A DNA stretch of 64,000 nucleotides from Branchiostoma floridae (Eukaryota > Chordata > Leptocardii > Amphioxiformes > Branchiostomatidae), in contig NC_049979.1 in the NCBI RefSeq assembly GCF_000003815.2, positions 19,064,403-19,128,402 on the forward strand, in the 5' to 3' direction. Under the pieces are notes generated by a model that was given only the letters and a program-made list of their open reading frames with translations, made no database searches and was not told where the DNA came from. Shown here one piece after another: positions 13,499 to 31,532 of the stretch. The first letter of the stretch is position 1, and every line of letters starts with the position of its first letter. Both the position numbers and the translations under genes were made by a program.

Positions 13499-14513
13499 GT
13501 CAGTTAAACACTACCAGTTGCTCATGAGTGATGGAGAAGCAGCGGTGTTGGCCAGAGAAGTGCTATGTTTGGTGATTTGCAATGTTGCATTTTCCACGCT
13601 GCTACAGCTGCGCTAAACATTACTGGTGTTGGTCCAATAGTTGAATAAAGTCACGCACTAAAGTCTGGCTTGATACCCTCAAGTGTGGGGGCATTTGCTG
13701 GACCACAAATACATGAACTAAACATATTCTTCTTGATCTTCCCCTGCATTTTAATTCTTATTAACTGTTTTTGCAAACATGTCGTATTCACTGATGCCCA
13801 GTACATGTATGTTTAATAATCTGATTAAAGAGGTGGCTGTTGTACGGCAAAGCACTGCCAGTAGACTTTAGCCACAGTAGGCCTCCATGAATATACTTCG
13901 GGGTCAGATGCCAAAATGTTGTGCCCAACATAAAGATTACTGGCAGGCAGCCACATCTATTAATGAGACTCAGAGGGGGCCTAGGAGAATACCGGCACGA
14001 CGTCTTGACATTGAGCAACGTCGAGTCGAAGGAATTCCAATGTGTTTAGTTCATGTGTCGCAATGAGTCGGCATTTGTCCACATAACTCGGCATCGTTGC
14101 AGAAGGGATGCATTATAGAGTTTTTGCTTTGCGTGTGACCAAGCTTTTTGTGTAATTGATTTGCATTCGTGAAATACGATTCAGATTACGTATTTTTAAT
14201 TTGAATTCACCTGGCAACTCCAAGGATTAACGATTTAACATGGCTGACAATCGTTGAGCCATGGTCACGTGACTGCAAACACTATGGTTAATGATTTTAG
14301 CAAATGTCACAATTTGCTGTTCATGCTGGCTTTGTCATTGCGGAAGCGACTGTACGCCTTGTAGCCATGTAAGATTGCATTTATGAAATCATATATAAAC
14401 ATGATATTCTTGAAAACTTGCATGATGCATCACTACAGTTAATGGTTACTAACAGTCATTTTTGTAGTTTTGTGTCTGAGCAAACTTTCCACTGACGTTT
14501 GTGTGTTGACTAG

Positions 14514-14669
14514 GCCGACGCGACAACCCAACCTCGTCGCGCTCACGACACTACATGTACGCCCAACTGTGTGTCCTTTGCCCCAAATACTTCCAAGAAA
14601 GGGAAGAAGAAAAAATCTCAGAAGGGGCCGTATGGTTTCGACATTGAGGACATAGAAGACGAAGATCTG
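14514..14669 (+). CDS. Duplicated exon, copy 2 (PYGFDIE)
   Basis: The exon is bounded by a GACTAG acceptor and a GTCAGT donor, and encodes 52 residues in phase 0/0. A Cys/Thr-rich start is followed by a basic run (SKKGKKKKSQK), the core GPYGFDIE and a strongly acidic tail (DIEDEDL). It is the better-preserved copy relative to ordinary coding sequence. The basic-then-acidic layout resembles a disordered linker. Its upstream neighbour at 13361 is a paralogous exon. Later exons of the gene were not found. Confidence 0.55.
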
Positions 14670-14909
14670 GTCAGTTCTCCGCGCTGGTGAGCTTGCAAAT
14701 AGAAGCTGCTTTAAATTTTGTACATGGGAGTGAGGGCATGGAGATCATTGGTTGATGATGATTCATTTTCTGGCTGAATCAGTGCAGTTGCCATCTTCTT
14801 ATTTAAGGCCTATCGCTTGTATGTGCCAGGGCAATGGTTCCTTGGATAGGCAATGGCCCTGGAATGCAGGCCTGAGGTCCGACCTTCCCGGTGCACAAAC
14901 GCTGGTCAG

Positions 14910-14993
14910 CCAATCACACACTCCTTCTGTTGGAGGGAAAGATACCAGCCAATCACGTTGCCTCTGGACCGTAGGTGGCGACGTGATTGGCTG
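14910..14993. promoter_or_regulatory. CCAAT-box cluster with inverted repeat
   Basis: CCAAT occurs at 14910-14914 and 14949-14953, and its reverse complement at 14986-14990. The last two lie in perfect 13-bp inverted arms (CAGCCAATCACGT at 14947-14959, and its complement at 14981-14993) with a 21-bp spacer. Each has the flanks favoured by NF-Y (CAGCCAATCA). It could be a promoter element or the ends of a tiny foldback element. No nearby transcript start is established. Confidence 0.5.
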
Positions 14994-16335
14994 TTGACGG
15001 CTAAACAGCGCTGACGCAGTCAGAATGAGAATCACGGATCGCAGACCTGTTGTATGACACATGCACAAGTTCTATCCATGAATAAACGTCTAACGATAGA
15101 AAATGATAGCATACTTTAGAGCACATTTTGACACACACTGGCCGTTGCTGTTTAGTGATTCATGATAACAGTTATCCCAATTGTTGCATTTAGTTTGCCA
15201 TCGTGTAAGCTACGTACTACTATGCACTAGGTTAGCTTAGGGAATCTTGCAATCTTGCGCTTTGGATTTTGGAGATGATCATTTTTATATTCTCCTTGAA
15301 AAGCATGATTGTTCCCATAATCTATTGACCCACACATCCATTCGAAACCTCAACAGCAATAAATTAAGCTAACCATTAACAGTGAGCAAAAGAAATGCAG
15401 CAGAGCAAACTTTCATATCATGTAACGGACAATACATGCAGAATCTATATGTTCATTGTAAGATACTAGTATCACTTATCATCGTGAAAATGTGACATGC
15501 CACATCAAGCTAACATGTCTTGTATCGTATCTTATCGTACAAAATGTGTCTGAGCGAAGGATTGAAGGATTCAATAACTTCTAGTCTCAAAGTTCAGTTA
15601 GAGGATAATGGTTGTTATGATGTAAAGATGTCAAAATGTCAGAACATACTAAATCAATCAATCGGTCGCATGCATCATCTGTTGATGCATGGCGGCTACA
15701 GACAGTTCAGACAGTTCTCGCCACATTGTTCTGCATTTAGCGTAGACAGTCCAGTCGGATCTGGAGACCCCCAGCTCCTGGAGTGTGTTGAAACTCTGTA
15801 AAGCCCGGCGTAGGGCTTGCGACCCAACACGTATCTTTTTGCAGCAGAATCTAACGTTACAGAACATACTGAGGAAAGAATAATAATTGGCACGCACTGT
15901 TGGTAAAACAATGTACTCTGCTGTCCAGACTGCCCCGCGTACAGTCTTGAAGGGCTCTGCCCCTCTGATGACCAGCAACGATGGCATGCAGAATGCACGT
16001 GACAGTTTGACATCTGTCGATGAAAACATGTATCGCCATTTTCATATCCGTGTCGTTTTCAGTCACTGAGTCTGAGGCGACTACATCAATTTTGGTGGGA
16101 AACTGAAGATGCTTAGACAGCACATTGACGATCAGTTATTTGTGCGCTTTAACACAATTATTCGAGTTACCCAAAGCGTAAGACCAGTAGTTTTATGACG
16201 TTCCTTGACGAGATGCTATAAAGCGTAGCTCGCCATGAGCATGAACTTTTGATGGGGACAGGAAACGACATAACATGGCTTTCTGTCTACGTACTTCACA
16301 TCGTCAGACGACACCAGATCCCGCCGGCAGTCACT

Positions 16336-16348
16336 GTTGCCTAGCAAC
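16336..16348. promoter_or_regulatory. Perfect RFX X-box
   Basis: GTTGCCTAGCAAC is a palindromic X-box with a 1-nt spacer, matching the known RFX consensus GTNRCC(0-3N)RGYAAC. It is flanked by a GC-rich stretch (CCCGCCGGCAG... CTGCCGGG). X-boxes usually mark promoters of ciliary genes, but no supported gene begins within 1 kb, so its target is unknown. Confidence 0.6.
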
Positions 16349-19300
16349 GACTATCCTGCCGGGTCAAGGCCGTGGCGGGAACCATGACTCGCCAGATATC
16401 AAACATTGTCTGCCGTTTGAATAATTGGTCCGTTGTGTTACATCTCAAGAGAGTGAAAGAAATATGAACCCAATTTTCGTTATGGGATATTCTATTTGAA
16501 TCATATTACGTTGTAACCAGATGATATATGGCATTTCAGTTATTGGCTGTGTTCCGGAGTCATTTGTCGGAAATGCGATATTAAGAATTAAGGGACTAGT
16601 GACATTGGTAGTGCTTTCCGATGAGATAAGTGGATGTTCGTATAACTTGTTATTTGTATCAACTTTTAAGCTTTATGCAAAGCGGAGGCGGATATCATAT
16701 GTTGCAGCAAGCAGTAGCGGCACCTAGCTGCTGGTTCTTTTATTGCACTGAATAATACGACTATACATGATGTATTGATCTATATGTACCACATTTCTTG
16801 TCTGTAGGCGATACTATCATTCATCGACTATTGCCGTGTGAAGATAATGAGCTTAGAACATTCACCCCTGTACTAGTTATGGAAATATTCGACCTTCTTT
16901 ATATGCAAGCGATATCATAAGGGTTATTAGCCATTTCCATGTTTTTTTTAGGCTTACACTGTTAGGTAAAGCAGCCATTTTCCGATGTTGAGGTGAAACG
17001 TGATGTTTTGTCGAGTAGCTATTAAGTAATGTAATGCGGCTTCCCTGCGCATGCGTGTTCGGTTTTCATCCAAACGGAGCAGGTCACGACGGCTTTACGC
17101 CCCCTGTCCGAAAGAACCATGGCAACCCAACCAGCCGTGCCAAGCGGGGCTCAAACCTTTACCCTCTAGATCCGCGGAATTTGGCCCATGTGTCGAAGCA
17201 ACAAAACTTTTTTTTATCGTTCGTAGAATATGATTGTGTATATTTGTGTGCAAAATTACTGATGGCCTTCAAATCACATATCATACTCATATGTCAACGC
17301 ACCCTCATATATTTCCTTGGAATCATGTAGTTGTGAATAATTCTAATGAACAAACTGCCTCGTTTATTAGATTTCTATTGGCTGGAGCAATTGGGACGGC
17401 CTGTCGGATCCAACACGCTTGGATATTACACCAGAGAGCGTTCTGTCACCTGGAAACCCATTAAGCGATGTTGGTGGTGCTGCGTTGGGGAATAAATCTG
17501 ACTCGACACACTACTATGTTTCACATATAGTGCAAAAAACAAGCATGCGGTTCATATAACACGCTGTGGTGAAAATAAAAATTCTACAAATACGTTGTTG
17601 TCGACTCAATTCAATTAATTACAAATTCTGCATTCATGTAATGTCCAAGCGGATGTTGGAAATCGTTCCATTTTCAACTCTCACTTCCCATTTCTTTTAT
17701 GCCGTACTATACGACCCTCTCCTTAAGAAAGGTGGACAGTTACCAGGGGAAAAAGTACTGATGATCGGGAGATATCGTCCAATGGTAGAGTAACACTTTT
17801 CAATCTTTCCGTTTTACTCGATCCATAAAAAATGCTCCCCTTCTGCGTTCGTGAGATGAGCGGAGATGTAAAAGGGTACATGGATGTTTTGAAGAAATGA
17901 GCTTGCTTGATGACACGGGTGCGTGCTTCTGTACTGATGATTCATAATCCGTGAGATTTCAATAATCGCTTGACATTTGCAGCAAAATCTCTCGTGTCTC
18001 TAATACCTCCATATACTTGTATGTAGACAGCACTTTGCGGTATATCACTTTATTTGACGCTGATGTTGTATATCATGTTAGAACGTCCTACATACAATGG
18101 CTCGAGGAGGGGTAAAACCTTTGCTTCGTCCAGGATTATCAGGGCAGAGCCCCGCCCATTGGTTTACGAGAAACTGTACATTGATTGATTATTTTCTTTT
18201 ATCAAAATAAGGGGCAAAAGAATTGTATAGCTGGTATATTTACTAACGTTAGACGTATATTCGGATGAAGTCCTCTCCATTTGCAAAAGAGAATCCATCT
18301 GTTCATTTCAATTTCGCAAAAAAAACGTCCCTTCCCCCTAAAAAATTGAGTCATTTCCTTGTATTGGATAGTATCACCACAGAATACTAATCATGATATA
18401 CTAGTATATGTTTGCACTGTTTTTGTGACTCTGATTTGAGTGATGCATGTATGCATGTAGCAACATGTGTATTACATGTATTATGTGCGTGTTATTACAT
18501 CAGCCTACACAATACAGACAAGCACAATATTTACAATGTCTAGCTTCTGGCAACTGTTTAAGAAGTTACCATTTTTCGGTACGTGTAACACAGTATAAGG
18601 AGAATACATTCGCCCTGCTTACGGTTATAAATCATGGACCATGTGACGCAAAAGTGCCACAGTTGATGTGGGTAATTCTATCAGAATAGGACAAATTTGG
18701 TTCGTGTTATGATAGATTCAGGCGGTGGCCCACGCTGTGCCATTACTTTAATGCATTTGTTATCAGCTTAGTAAGATAAAACCCATGGGACGAGGCCTTT
18801 CCTCATATCCATTAGCGTTTCTTTCTCTTTTTCCTGAGGAATTTGAGTTATGGTTCATAAAAACATGTGCATATGTGCGTGATTAAGCACTTCGTAAATT
18901 TTCCATGGATTTTATTTTTCTATTTATTTTTCTATCAATATATTTTCCGTATTGTACAAACATGGCGTTTTCTAATGGATTAATAATCGTTACAGTGCAA
19001 GTGTGTTTTAATGTACATACCACCATAGTGCGCCTCCTATGTCCATTATGTAGGTCATAGTACCAGTCAGTTTTGCTGCAATGCGCCACTGTATGTTAAA
19101 GGACGTATTTGGTCATTAGGCCCTGCGCGCGCACTGAGTTTTCCTCAGTTATCGAGGGACGGGGGTGTCTTACTGGTCTAAATCCTATAATGGGAACCTG
19201 GGCCTGCATTTCTTCCAAAATTGATCACACCAAGTTGGAAAATCATTTTAAACAGCGCGGGGGCGGAATATGGCGTTTCTTCATCACATTACCTCACATA

Positions 19301-20337
19301 GACGCCGCACGTGTGGTGGGACCATTTTCTCTGATCTTGAGACTCGAAAGAGGGAAATTAAAGAGACCAGCGATTCTTCTCAGTATATTTGAAATTTACA
19401 GACTTCTCAGTTTCGTAACTACTAGGACATTTTCTTACCCTTTTAATCGGTTTCTGTGAAGGAAATCTTCTTAGATCCCGATTACATAGGTTACATGTAG
19501 ACGTCTATAGAGCGCTGTACGATCTTCGGAACAGAAAATTTACCTGGAAGCAAAAAAACAAAAACATTCTGAAATATTAAGCTTTGCTCTCTGTGCTTTC
19601 CTAATGTGTTCTGGCACAGGTGTGTTTGCATTTACTTCACGGTGAGAGGGAAGCTATCTACAGTTGTCAAACTAGCTGCGACACAATTCTAAAGGGCAAC
19701 ATCTCTCACGAGAGAGCTGTAAATATCGCATATGTATATATTAATGTCTTAAACGAGACCATTTTGATATCCGTTAATTTTCAGGGGTTCTGTGACACGA
19801 GACAGAATAGGGACCGCTATTTGTCAGCAAGAGATTGTGTCATGATGACTTCCAGAGACGCGCATTTCTGTCCTAAATGTATCATAGGCTCCTTCGCATC
19901 ACAAATCACTGGATGTCATCCTTTATCAAGTATTTTGTATTCCGCCACGTATCTCCATCACGTAGTAGCAAGATCGATATAACGTTTCTTGTAAATCATC
20001 AAACTTTCTTGGAACGCTAAGGAAAAAAAACGAAACATTTGGACAGCTTGACCAGTCCATGAACATATGACTTCCTATAGGTTTTCATCTCTTTTCCCAT
20101 AAACTAAGCTTTTAATGCACCAGCTATGTCGTCAAGGTACCTAATCAGCATTCGAAAGATGAGAACTTAGAAGACCCATGGGGTAGAATGCAATTACCAT
20201 TCTCTCTGTGTGTGGGTATTTGACGTCAAGCTACCGAGGCCGCTATGTTGTTGCTGTGCAATCAAATGGATATACAGCGCAATGATGTTTGTATAGTACG
20301 TGCACCATGTACCAAAATGCTACTGCAAATGTATTTT

Positions 20338-20492
20338 TCAAGCAGAGGTTAGGTCGCGGAGATAATAATCGTCGGGATTTTTACTGGATCGCTTCCTCCC
20401 AGCAGAGGTTGCGTCGCGGAGACAGTAGTCGTCGCAGTCCAGTAAAATTCCCGACGACCGCTATCTCCGCGACCCAACCTCTGCTTGGAGAA
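20338..20492. mobile_element. Foldback MITE, copy 1
   Basis: The terminal inverted repeats begin CAAGCAGAGGTT and continue with a GTCGCGGAGATA block. The right end mirrors this (TATCTCCGCGACCCAACCTC...). An internal, partly repeated copy of the GCAGAGGTT(G/A)(C/G)GTCGCGGAGA block lies near 20401. There is no coding capacity. The same ends occur at 31444-31532, so this is a family rather than a chance hairpin. Confidence 0.8.
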
Positions 20493-21682
20493 TAACTGCA
20501 ATGTAGTACAGTGTACAAGTGTCAATATAGTGAGATTGATTACAAAGGGAAACGCCAAGAGTTGTAACCTATACACTGATCGTGTCGTTTTATTCTTGCA
20601 ACCATCAAACATATATGGTACAGCATGTTCAGACAATTAGGCAAGCTTAGAGGAACCGATGAATATATAAATGTTTTTTTTTTAAATATTTATATACATG
20701 TATGCTCTTTCAACCCCCTCCCCCAAACACTGCAACTCAAAGCATATTCATTTCTGTAGTATCATGTATAATCGTGATAGCTGGGGTCAAAATTCTGGTT
20801 TTATTATCATTTCCTCTGTTTTATCGCATTACTAACTCCCAGAGCCGTTCAATACCTATATTTGTCTTGATTTATTTTACTTTGTAATCCTATATAGCTT
20901 GTCGCCTTACGTCACAGCTTGAGCTATCAGCGCTAAAACCGTCATAAAACACACCCCGTGGTGTAAATGTCGTTACAGATTATCATCGAATATTCTTTTA
21001 TTACCTGTAATATTACAAACCCCATCTCCTGTATAGGCAGGTGGTCGCTATACTTCTATCGTTCCTGTAAGGCGCTGCTTTGTGAGTAGTATTCCAAAGA
21101 CCTTCTTAGTCCAATTTTGATTTTAAACAATTCATTCTCGGAGGCTTGCGGGCAAAGCAGACAGCCTTTGCTCTGTGAAGAAAGGCATTCTTTGCAGTTT
21201 GCAGAAGCAATTTGAAAATGAAAGAGAGCATTGAATGCGTGAAGCAGAGAGCCCCTTTGTGTGACCACTTCAATTTGACCGGCTCAAGATGCCGACAATA
21301 CCGAAGAGGGCTTCAGAATTCTCTTCACATTTGAGCTGCGCTGTTTATGATACAGCAGGTGTAGATAAGTGGCTGGTGAGGGAGAGGAAGGCGAAAAAAA
21401 ACAGGAGAGGAGAGAAGCCTTTTCATCGATCCACTAAAATGCGACAGCCCGCCTGTGGCGCGTGATGAAAAATTCATAATAACAAAACATCGTCTGCTGG
21501 CACCTTGCGTTTCCTGCGGCAGTAATTTCTTTACGTGTGTACAGTCTCCCTGAAGGCTAGCAACCAGAGATCGGTTCCAGAGATTTCCAAATAAATGTAG
21601 GATTTGCGAGTACGGGAATGTTTAGTATTCGCAAGAGTGGTATTATAGGCTCTAGGCCTGCTTTTCGGGGGGGGGGGGGGGG

Positions 21683-21782
21683 NNNNNNNNNNNNNNNNNN
21701 NNNNNNNNNNNNNNNNNNNNNNNNNNNNNNNNNNNNNNNNNNNNNNNNNNNNNNNNNNNNNNNNNNNNNNNNNNNNNNNNNN
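21683..21782. other. Assembly gap (100 N) flanked by poly-G
   Basis: 100 N lie between a run of G ending at 21682 and another run starting at 21783. The homopolymer probably caused the break, so the true missing length may be small. Confidence 0.99.
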
Positions 21783-24700
21783 GGGGGGGGGGGGGGGTAT
21801 AAAAAACACAAATTCAGTTTTTGTCTAGTAGACCAGGTGGCTTGATCGCCATGTACGTGCTATCATTTCATTATCGCAGAACACCACACATGGTGGGCGT
21901 TAGGCTTGTCACGAATACTGTGAAATGCCTGTTGTGTGTGTGTGACCTAACTGCCTTGGACGTACCGTATTGTTTGTTTTTTAAAATTTACATGTATATC
22001 TCCGTATACCTCCATGATCTGGCATCATAATGTTTTATATATTTACCGATATATCCTTGAAACACAGTCGCTCGGAGTATGGGTACTAAAGTGTTTGGTG
22101 TTTGAAAGAATGCTTCGGTCAGGTCAAATCTCCAAATGTCAATGAATGTTATTGGAAACAAATTGGTCTACCAAACAAAGGGGGCGGGTATGACTGGAAG
22201 GTCGTGTTGATTGACAGATGTCACAAGTGACCAAGGAGGTTGACATCCTAGTGGTAACATACACACTGATAAAATGCTTTATAATCCAGTAGATTAAGCT
22301 GGCGTTGTGAAATGGAGGAGGGTACTTTTGTGAAATTTTCTTCTTTGAATCAAATGCTATGTCACAAAAATTGAGATCAATTTCAAAAGAATGACCTTGT
22401 CATTTTTGTCAATCTCTTAAATAATGCAGGAAAGTATAGATGCTGTTGAATTGAATAATTTTCAATAAACAGCCAGAGAAATATAAAAAAAAGCACAGAC
22501 AATGGTCAAAACTCAATAGATCTAGCAGAAGTATGAAAACAAAAGACCGGTAGGGCCTTGCTTTTTGAATCAGTGCCTTTGGTTTGAAATACTGCAAGTG
22601 TGTCCTTCAAAACAATGCGATTAGAAATAAACTTGGCCAATTTTCTTTTGTATATTTTCCCCTTTCAGTTCTATTGAGCGCCTAGATTTTTAAACATGAA
22701 TTCGCCGTAGAATTTTGCTTAAGTACAGACGCCCCTAATGTTTTTTTTTTCTTTCCATGGCCTTCGTGCACGTGAACGTGGCAACACCAGTCACTAATAA
22801 AATTGTATTTGATTTGTGTCATTTTTACTACTAGCTATGTACTCTCTCTTGTCAAGGGTCAATAAATTCATACAATAAACAATGAAACATTCTTACAACA
22901 CTTCAGTTTTGTGTACAAAAGATTTATGACGTCATGGCGTACCAGTGACGTCATAACAATCAAAGAGAGGGAAGGCAACCTGCCCTTTTACACGTAGTGC
23001 CCTTCAGCCTCGGTCCACTTTCAGAGAAATTTAAAGCTCCCTACGTGTGAATCCCGGACTTGACCTTTGCGAGCGAGCATATGCCCTTGGCAACAGCAAT
23101 CGACCACTTTTAAGAAATCAATATCACGGGGCTTACATAAGTGACTGCTACAGCTTTTCGCACAAAACGTTGTTATCCACAAGAAATTAGATTTTGTGTG
23201 TGTGTGTTTATTTTTTTAAGAGCCTGAGACGATATTTACTTGGGAGAGGGGGTATACGTAGAAAGTATAGATATTCTACAAAAAACATCAAAACACGCAT
23301 CCATCTGCTTGGAGCTTGGCGAAGAGAAACTGCATGTCAACCATACAAAACGATGGTATCTTTCCTGCGGCACACAATTCAAGTCATGCATAGAGGAGAA
23401 CCTATTGACGATATGGAAAAAGCCATATTCGAGGCTAACGCCCTCATTTTTACTGATATTACGAGAATGTGATTTGCATGTGATGAGACACGGGAAGAGT
23501 TTCCGTTTGAAGCCTACTGTTTTATAGACGATATGAATTCTGAGGAGTGTAACGTTAACGTTTGACTCATTCATTTATCAGTGGCTGTGATCGCGGGCAC
23601 TACCCTAAAGGCCAACAAAATAGAACGTTATAGACAAGGCCAACGTTGGCCGGAAACGTTATGCATAAAATGAGCATATCAAAAGAAAATCTCTAATAGA
23701 TCACACTGTGGGAATGGCGACTCTTGGCGAGCTTCAAGCAGATGTTGGGGCTCTGAACTTTACTTTCTTTTTCGAATAGCCCTGGTTACAGAGTCCGTTC
23801 TAAATCGCCACAAGGATTTACCAATCATATTCGTGATAATTTTGAACAATTTGTAGTAAAAATGTTTTATGTTAAGTCTCTAACTTATGTATTAACGTTA
23901 GATCTGGTGAACATTGAAATTTAAATAGATTTGAATCAATTTTGATTTTTGGAAACATTTTGAAAGTGACTGTACAATAATCCTTTAACAAAAACCTATG
24001 TGATTGTTTCACTTATAGAATGATTTGCGATTATGGATTTCCAACTTTCTATATGGTAACGTTAGATTACTATTGTATTGCAATGTGACAATAAGTTTCT
24101 TTATTTGGTCTTTAGAAAACAAAAATGAGCTAAAATGTGTGGAAATGTCACTGTTTCTTTTTTCTTATTTCATATTCCCAGCAAATAAAAAAAATACTAT
24201 CAAACATATCCCTGGCGCCTTTGGAAACAAGTTGAAAAGTCAAATGGTGTCAAAGATCCTGAAGAGTGGGAGTGATGTCCAGGAAAGCTGTTTTTATGAC
24301 TGTTTATTTGTGACGAAATAGACAGAAAATGGAATGGAAAATTCCAATGATATCATTGACATTCAATAGTCAATACTCTCTACAACAGCCGGCCCAAATT
24401 TATCCCAAACCAAACTGGCCCTCCGCACCATCGGAATTTTAAATTTCCCGCGTATATTCAAAGCATTGCATGCTGGAAGGGGAATGCGGTGCAGGGGTTT
24501 GACGCATTGCAGGGTTACGCTGACCAATGAGCGGGCGGGATTGTGTTGGCCACACCCATGTGTATTGGCGGGTAAAACAGACAAAGCCGCACCACCCCCA
24601 TCACCAGAAATTATTCCACTGCACAAATGAGTCCCCGCGGTTCGTCACAGTAAAAATAGTCACAACGTTTCACTATTCAATAGTAGCTGCCACAGACGAG

Positions 24701-24927
24701 TATGTCTTGCTGTTGTTATCCAGTAGTTCATGTATAAACAATCACTGCGGCAACGGAGGATAGGCAGGTTAGCGGCGAGTAGCGCTGAGTGCGCAACGAT
24801 ACGGGTTCAGTGTGAGTCGGCTTCGCATGGTCTTGAGGTGTTGCATAGGACCGTTACTTGTTTTGCAGTGCCTACGCTGGTGGTTTTTTCGCGTCTATAA
24901 CCCCTACACAAACTTCATCTTTCCACA

Positions 24928-30501
<5,574 letters not shown>

Positions 30502-31333
30502 AGAGCACATCTGTTGTCGAGCCAACGTTCCATCTTCTGTCTTTCACTGCTCTTCAGCATCTCTGTCCAATTTATCCCCTCTCCTTGTGGGTCCAGTGTA
30601 GCTGTCCCATCTTTGGTGATTGTTTAGCCTGTGAAATGTCTGCTGTACTTTAAAAAACGAGAAGGATCGGTTGCTCCCACTGTCCAGATTCCTCTATTTT
30701 TGTTGTGACGAAAAGGAAAAGGTAAAAAACAGAAGACCCTCCTATTCTTGCACTGGTGATTTTGTGGACAAGAGATGTCGTTAAGGTCGTCTGGACCTTT
30801 AGTGCAGCACTATTTGGTGACAAAGAAAAACTAAAACTCCCTCACATCTGGCCCTTCTCAATTTGTGTTCTTGTAAAGTTTTATACATATCTTTATTGAG
30901 CTGAGTTTTCTTGTAAGTACATGACTGCGTTAATGGCTACTGTATTGTACTCTCTGGCAGATCAGGAACTACTGTAATGATGACAGAGTTGTATGAATGT
31001 CCATTTTGGTATTCACTAAAGATGTTTACATTTTTATGAGAGTAAATATTGACAGGCTGCTAGGCCATAAAAGCAGTGCTGAGTGACCAAATGATAGCCC
31101 AAAAAGCCCTGGGCCCAGTCAGTTGTGTGTTTTAAACTGATTTTGGGACTGGTTACCACTGTGCGTCCTGACACAGGCTGTGATAGATCTGTGTGTCTTG
31201 GTTGTAAATCTCCTCTACTGTAGTGATCCACTTGTGTGAAGTGTGTTCACTTGAGTTGTAGTCTATGAGCCTGTGGAGGACGTCGTGGTCCTCGCAGTCA
31301 GCTCAGCAAATGTATTTGTGCGACATCTTTACT

Positions 31334-31339
31334 AATAAA
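31334..31339 (+). terminator. Calmodulin poly(A) signal
   Basis: AATAAA about 830 bp after the canonical stop, the first clear signal downstream of either terminal exon. Confidence 0.65.
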
Positions 31340-31443
31340 ACTAGCTCCACCTATACAGCTTGGTTTTGTGTTCATGTGTCAATGTTTATGCTTATGATGC
31401 AAGTGTTGGTTTACATTGGACACAAGAGATGTTGGTATTCTTC

Positions 31444-31532
31444 AGGCAGAGGTTGAGTAGCGGAGATATAGAAAAGCAAGCTGGCAAAAATATAAACTAC
31501 TACTATATCTCTGTGACTCAACCTCTGCTTGT
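31444..31532. mobile_element. Foldback MITE, copy 2
   Basis: It carries the same ends as the element at 20338: a GCAGAGGTTGAGTAGCGGAG left arm and a CTCTGTGACTCAACCTCTGC right arm. The interior is shorter and AT-rich. It lies just beyond the calmodulin poly(A) site. Confidence 0.8.

Larger units (their letters stand above)
14670..24927. other. Gene-poor interval upstream of calmodulin
   Basis: No exon set here could be joined by phase and splice signals. It contains the CCAAT repeat, the X-box, a foldback element (20338-20492), the gap at 21683 flanked by poly-G, and a CpG-rich block at about 24360-24930 that is probably the calmodulin promoter. That block has a CCAAT box near 24523. A GC-rich open stretch at 17040-17180 is coding-like in two frames but has no donor. 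Confidence 0.5.

Noticed and set aside
15658-16029. 123-codon minus-strand open frame, overlapped by two other frames
   Set aside because: No recognisable domain or phase-matched splice partners; three overlapping frames are open, which suggests chance or decayed repeat.
17034-17330. Coding-like GC-rich stretch with two open frames
   Set aside because: A possible acceptor exists but no donor or partner exon; frame cannot be chosen.
19620-19982. 120-codon plus-strand open frame
   Set aside because: No domain, low-complexity codon use and no supporting splice signals.
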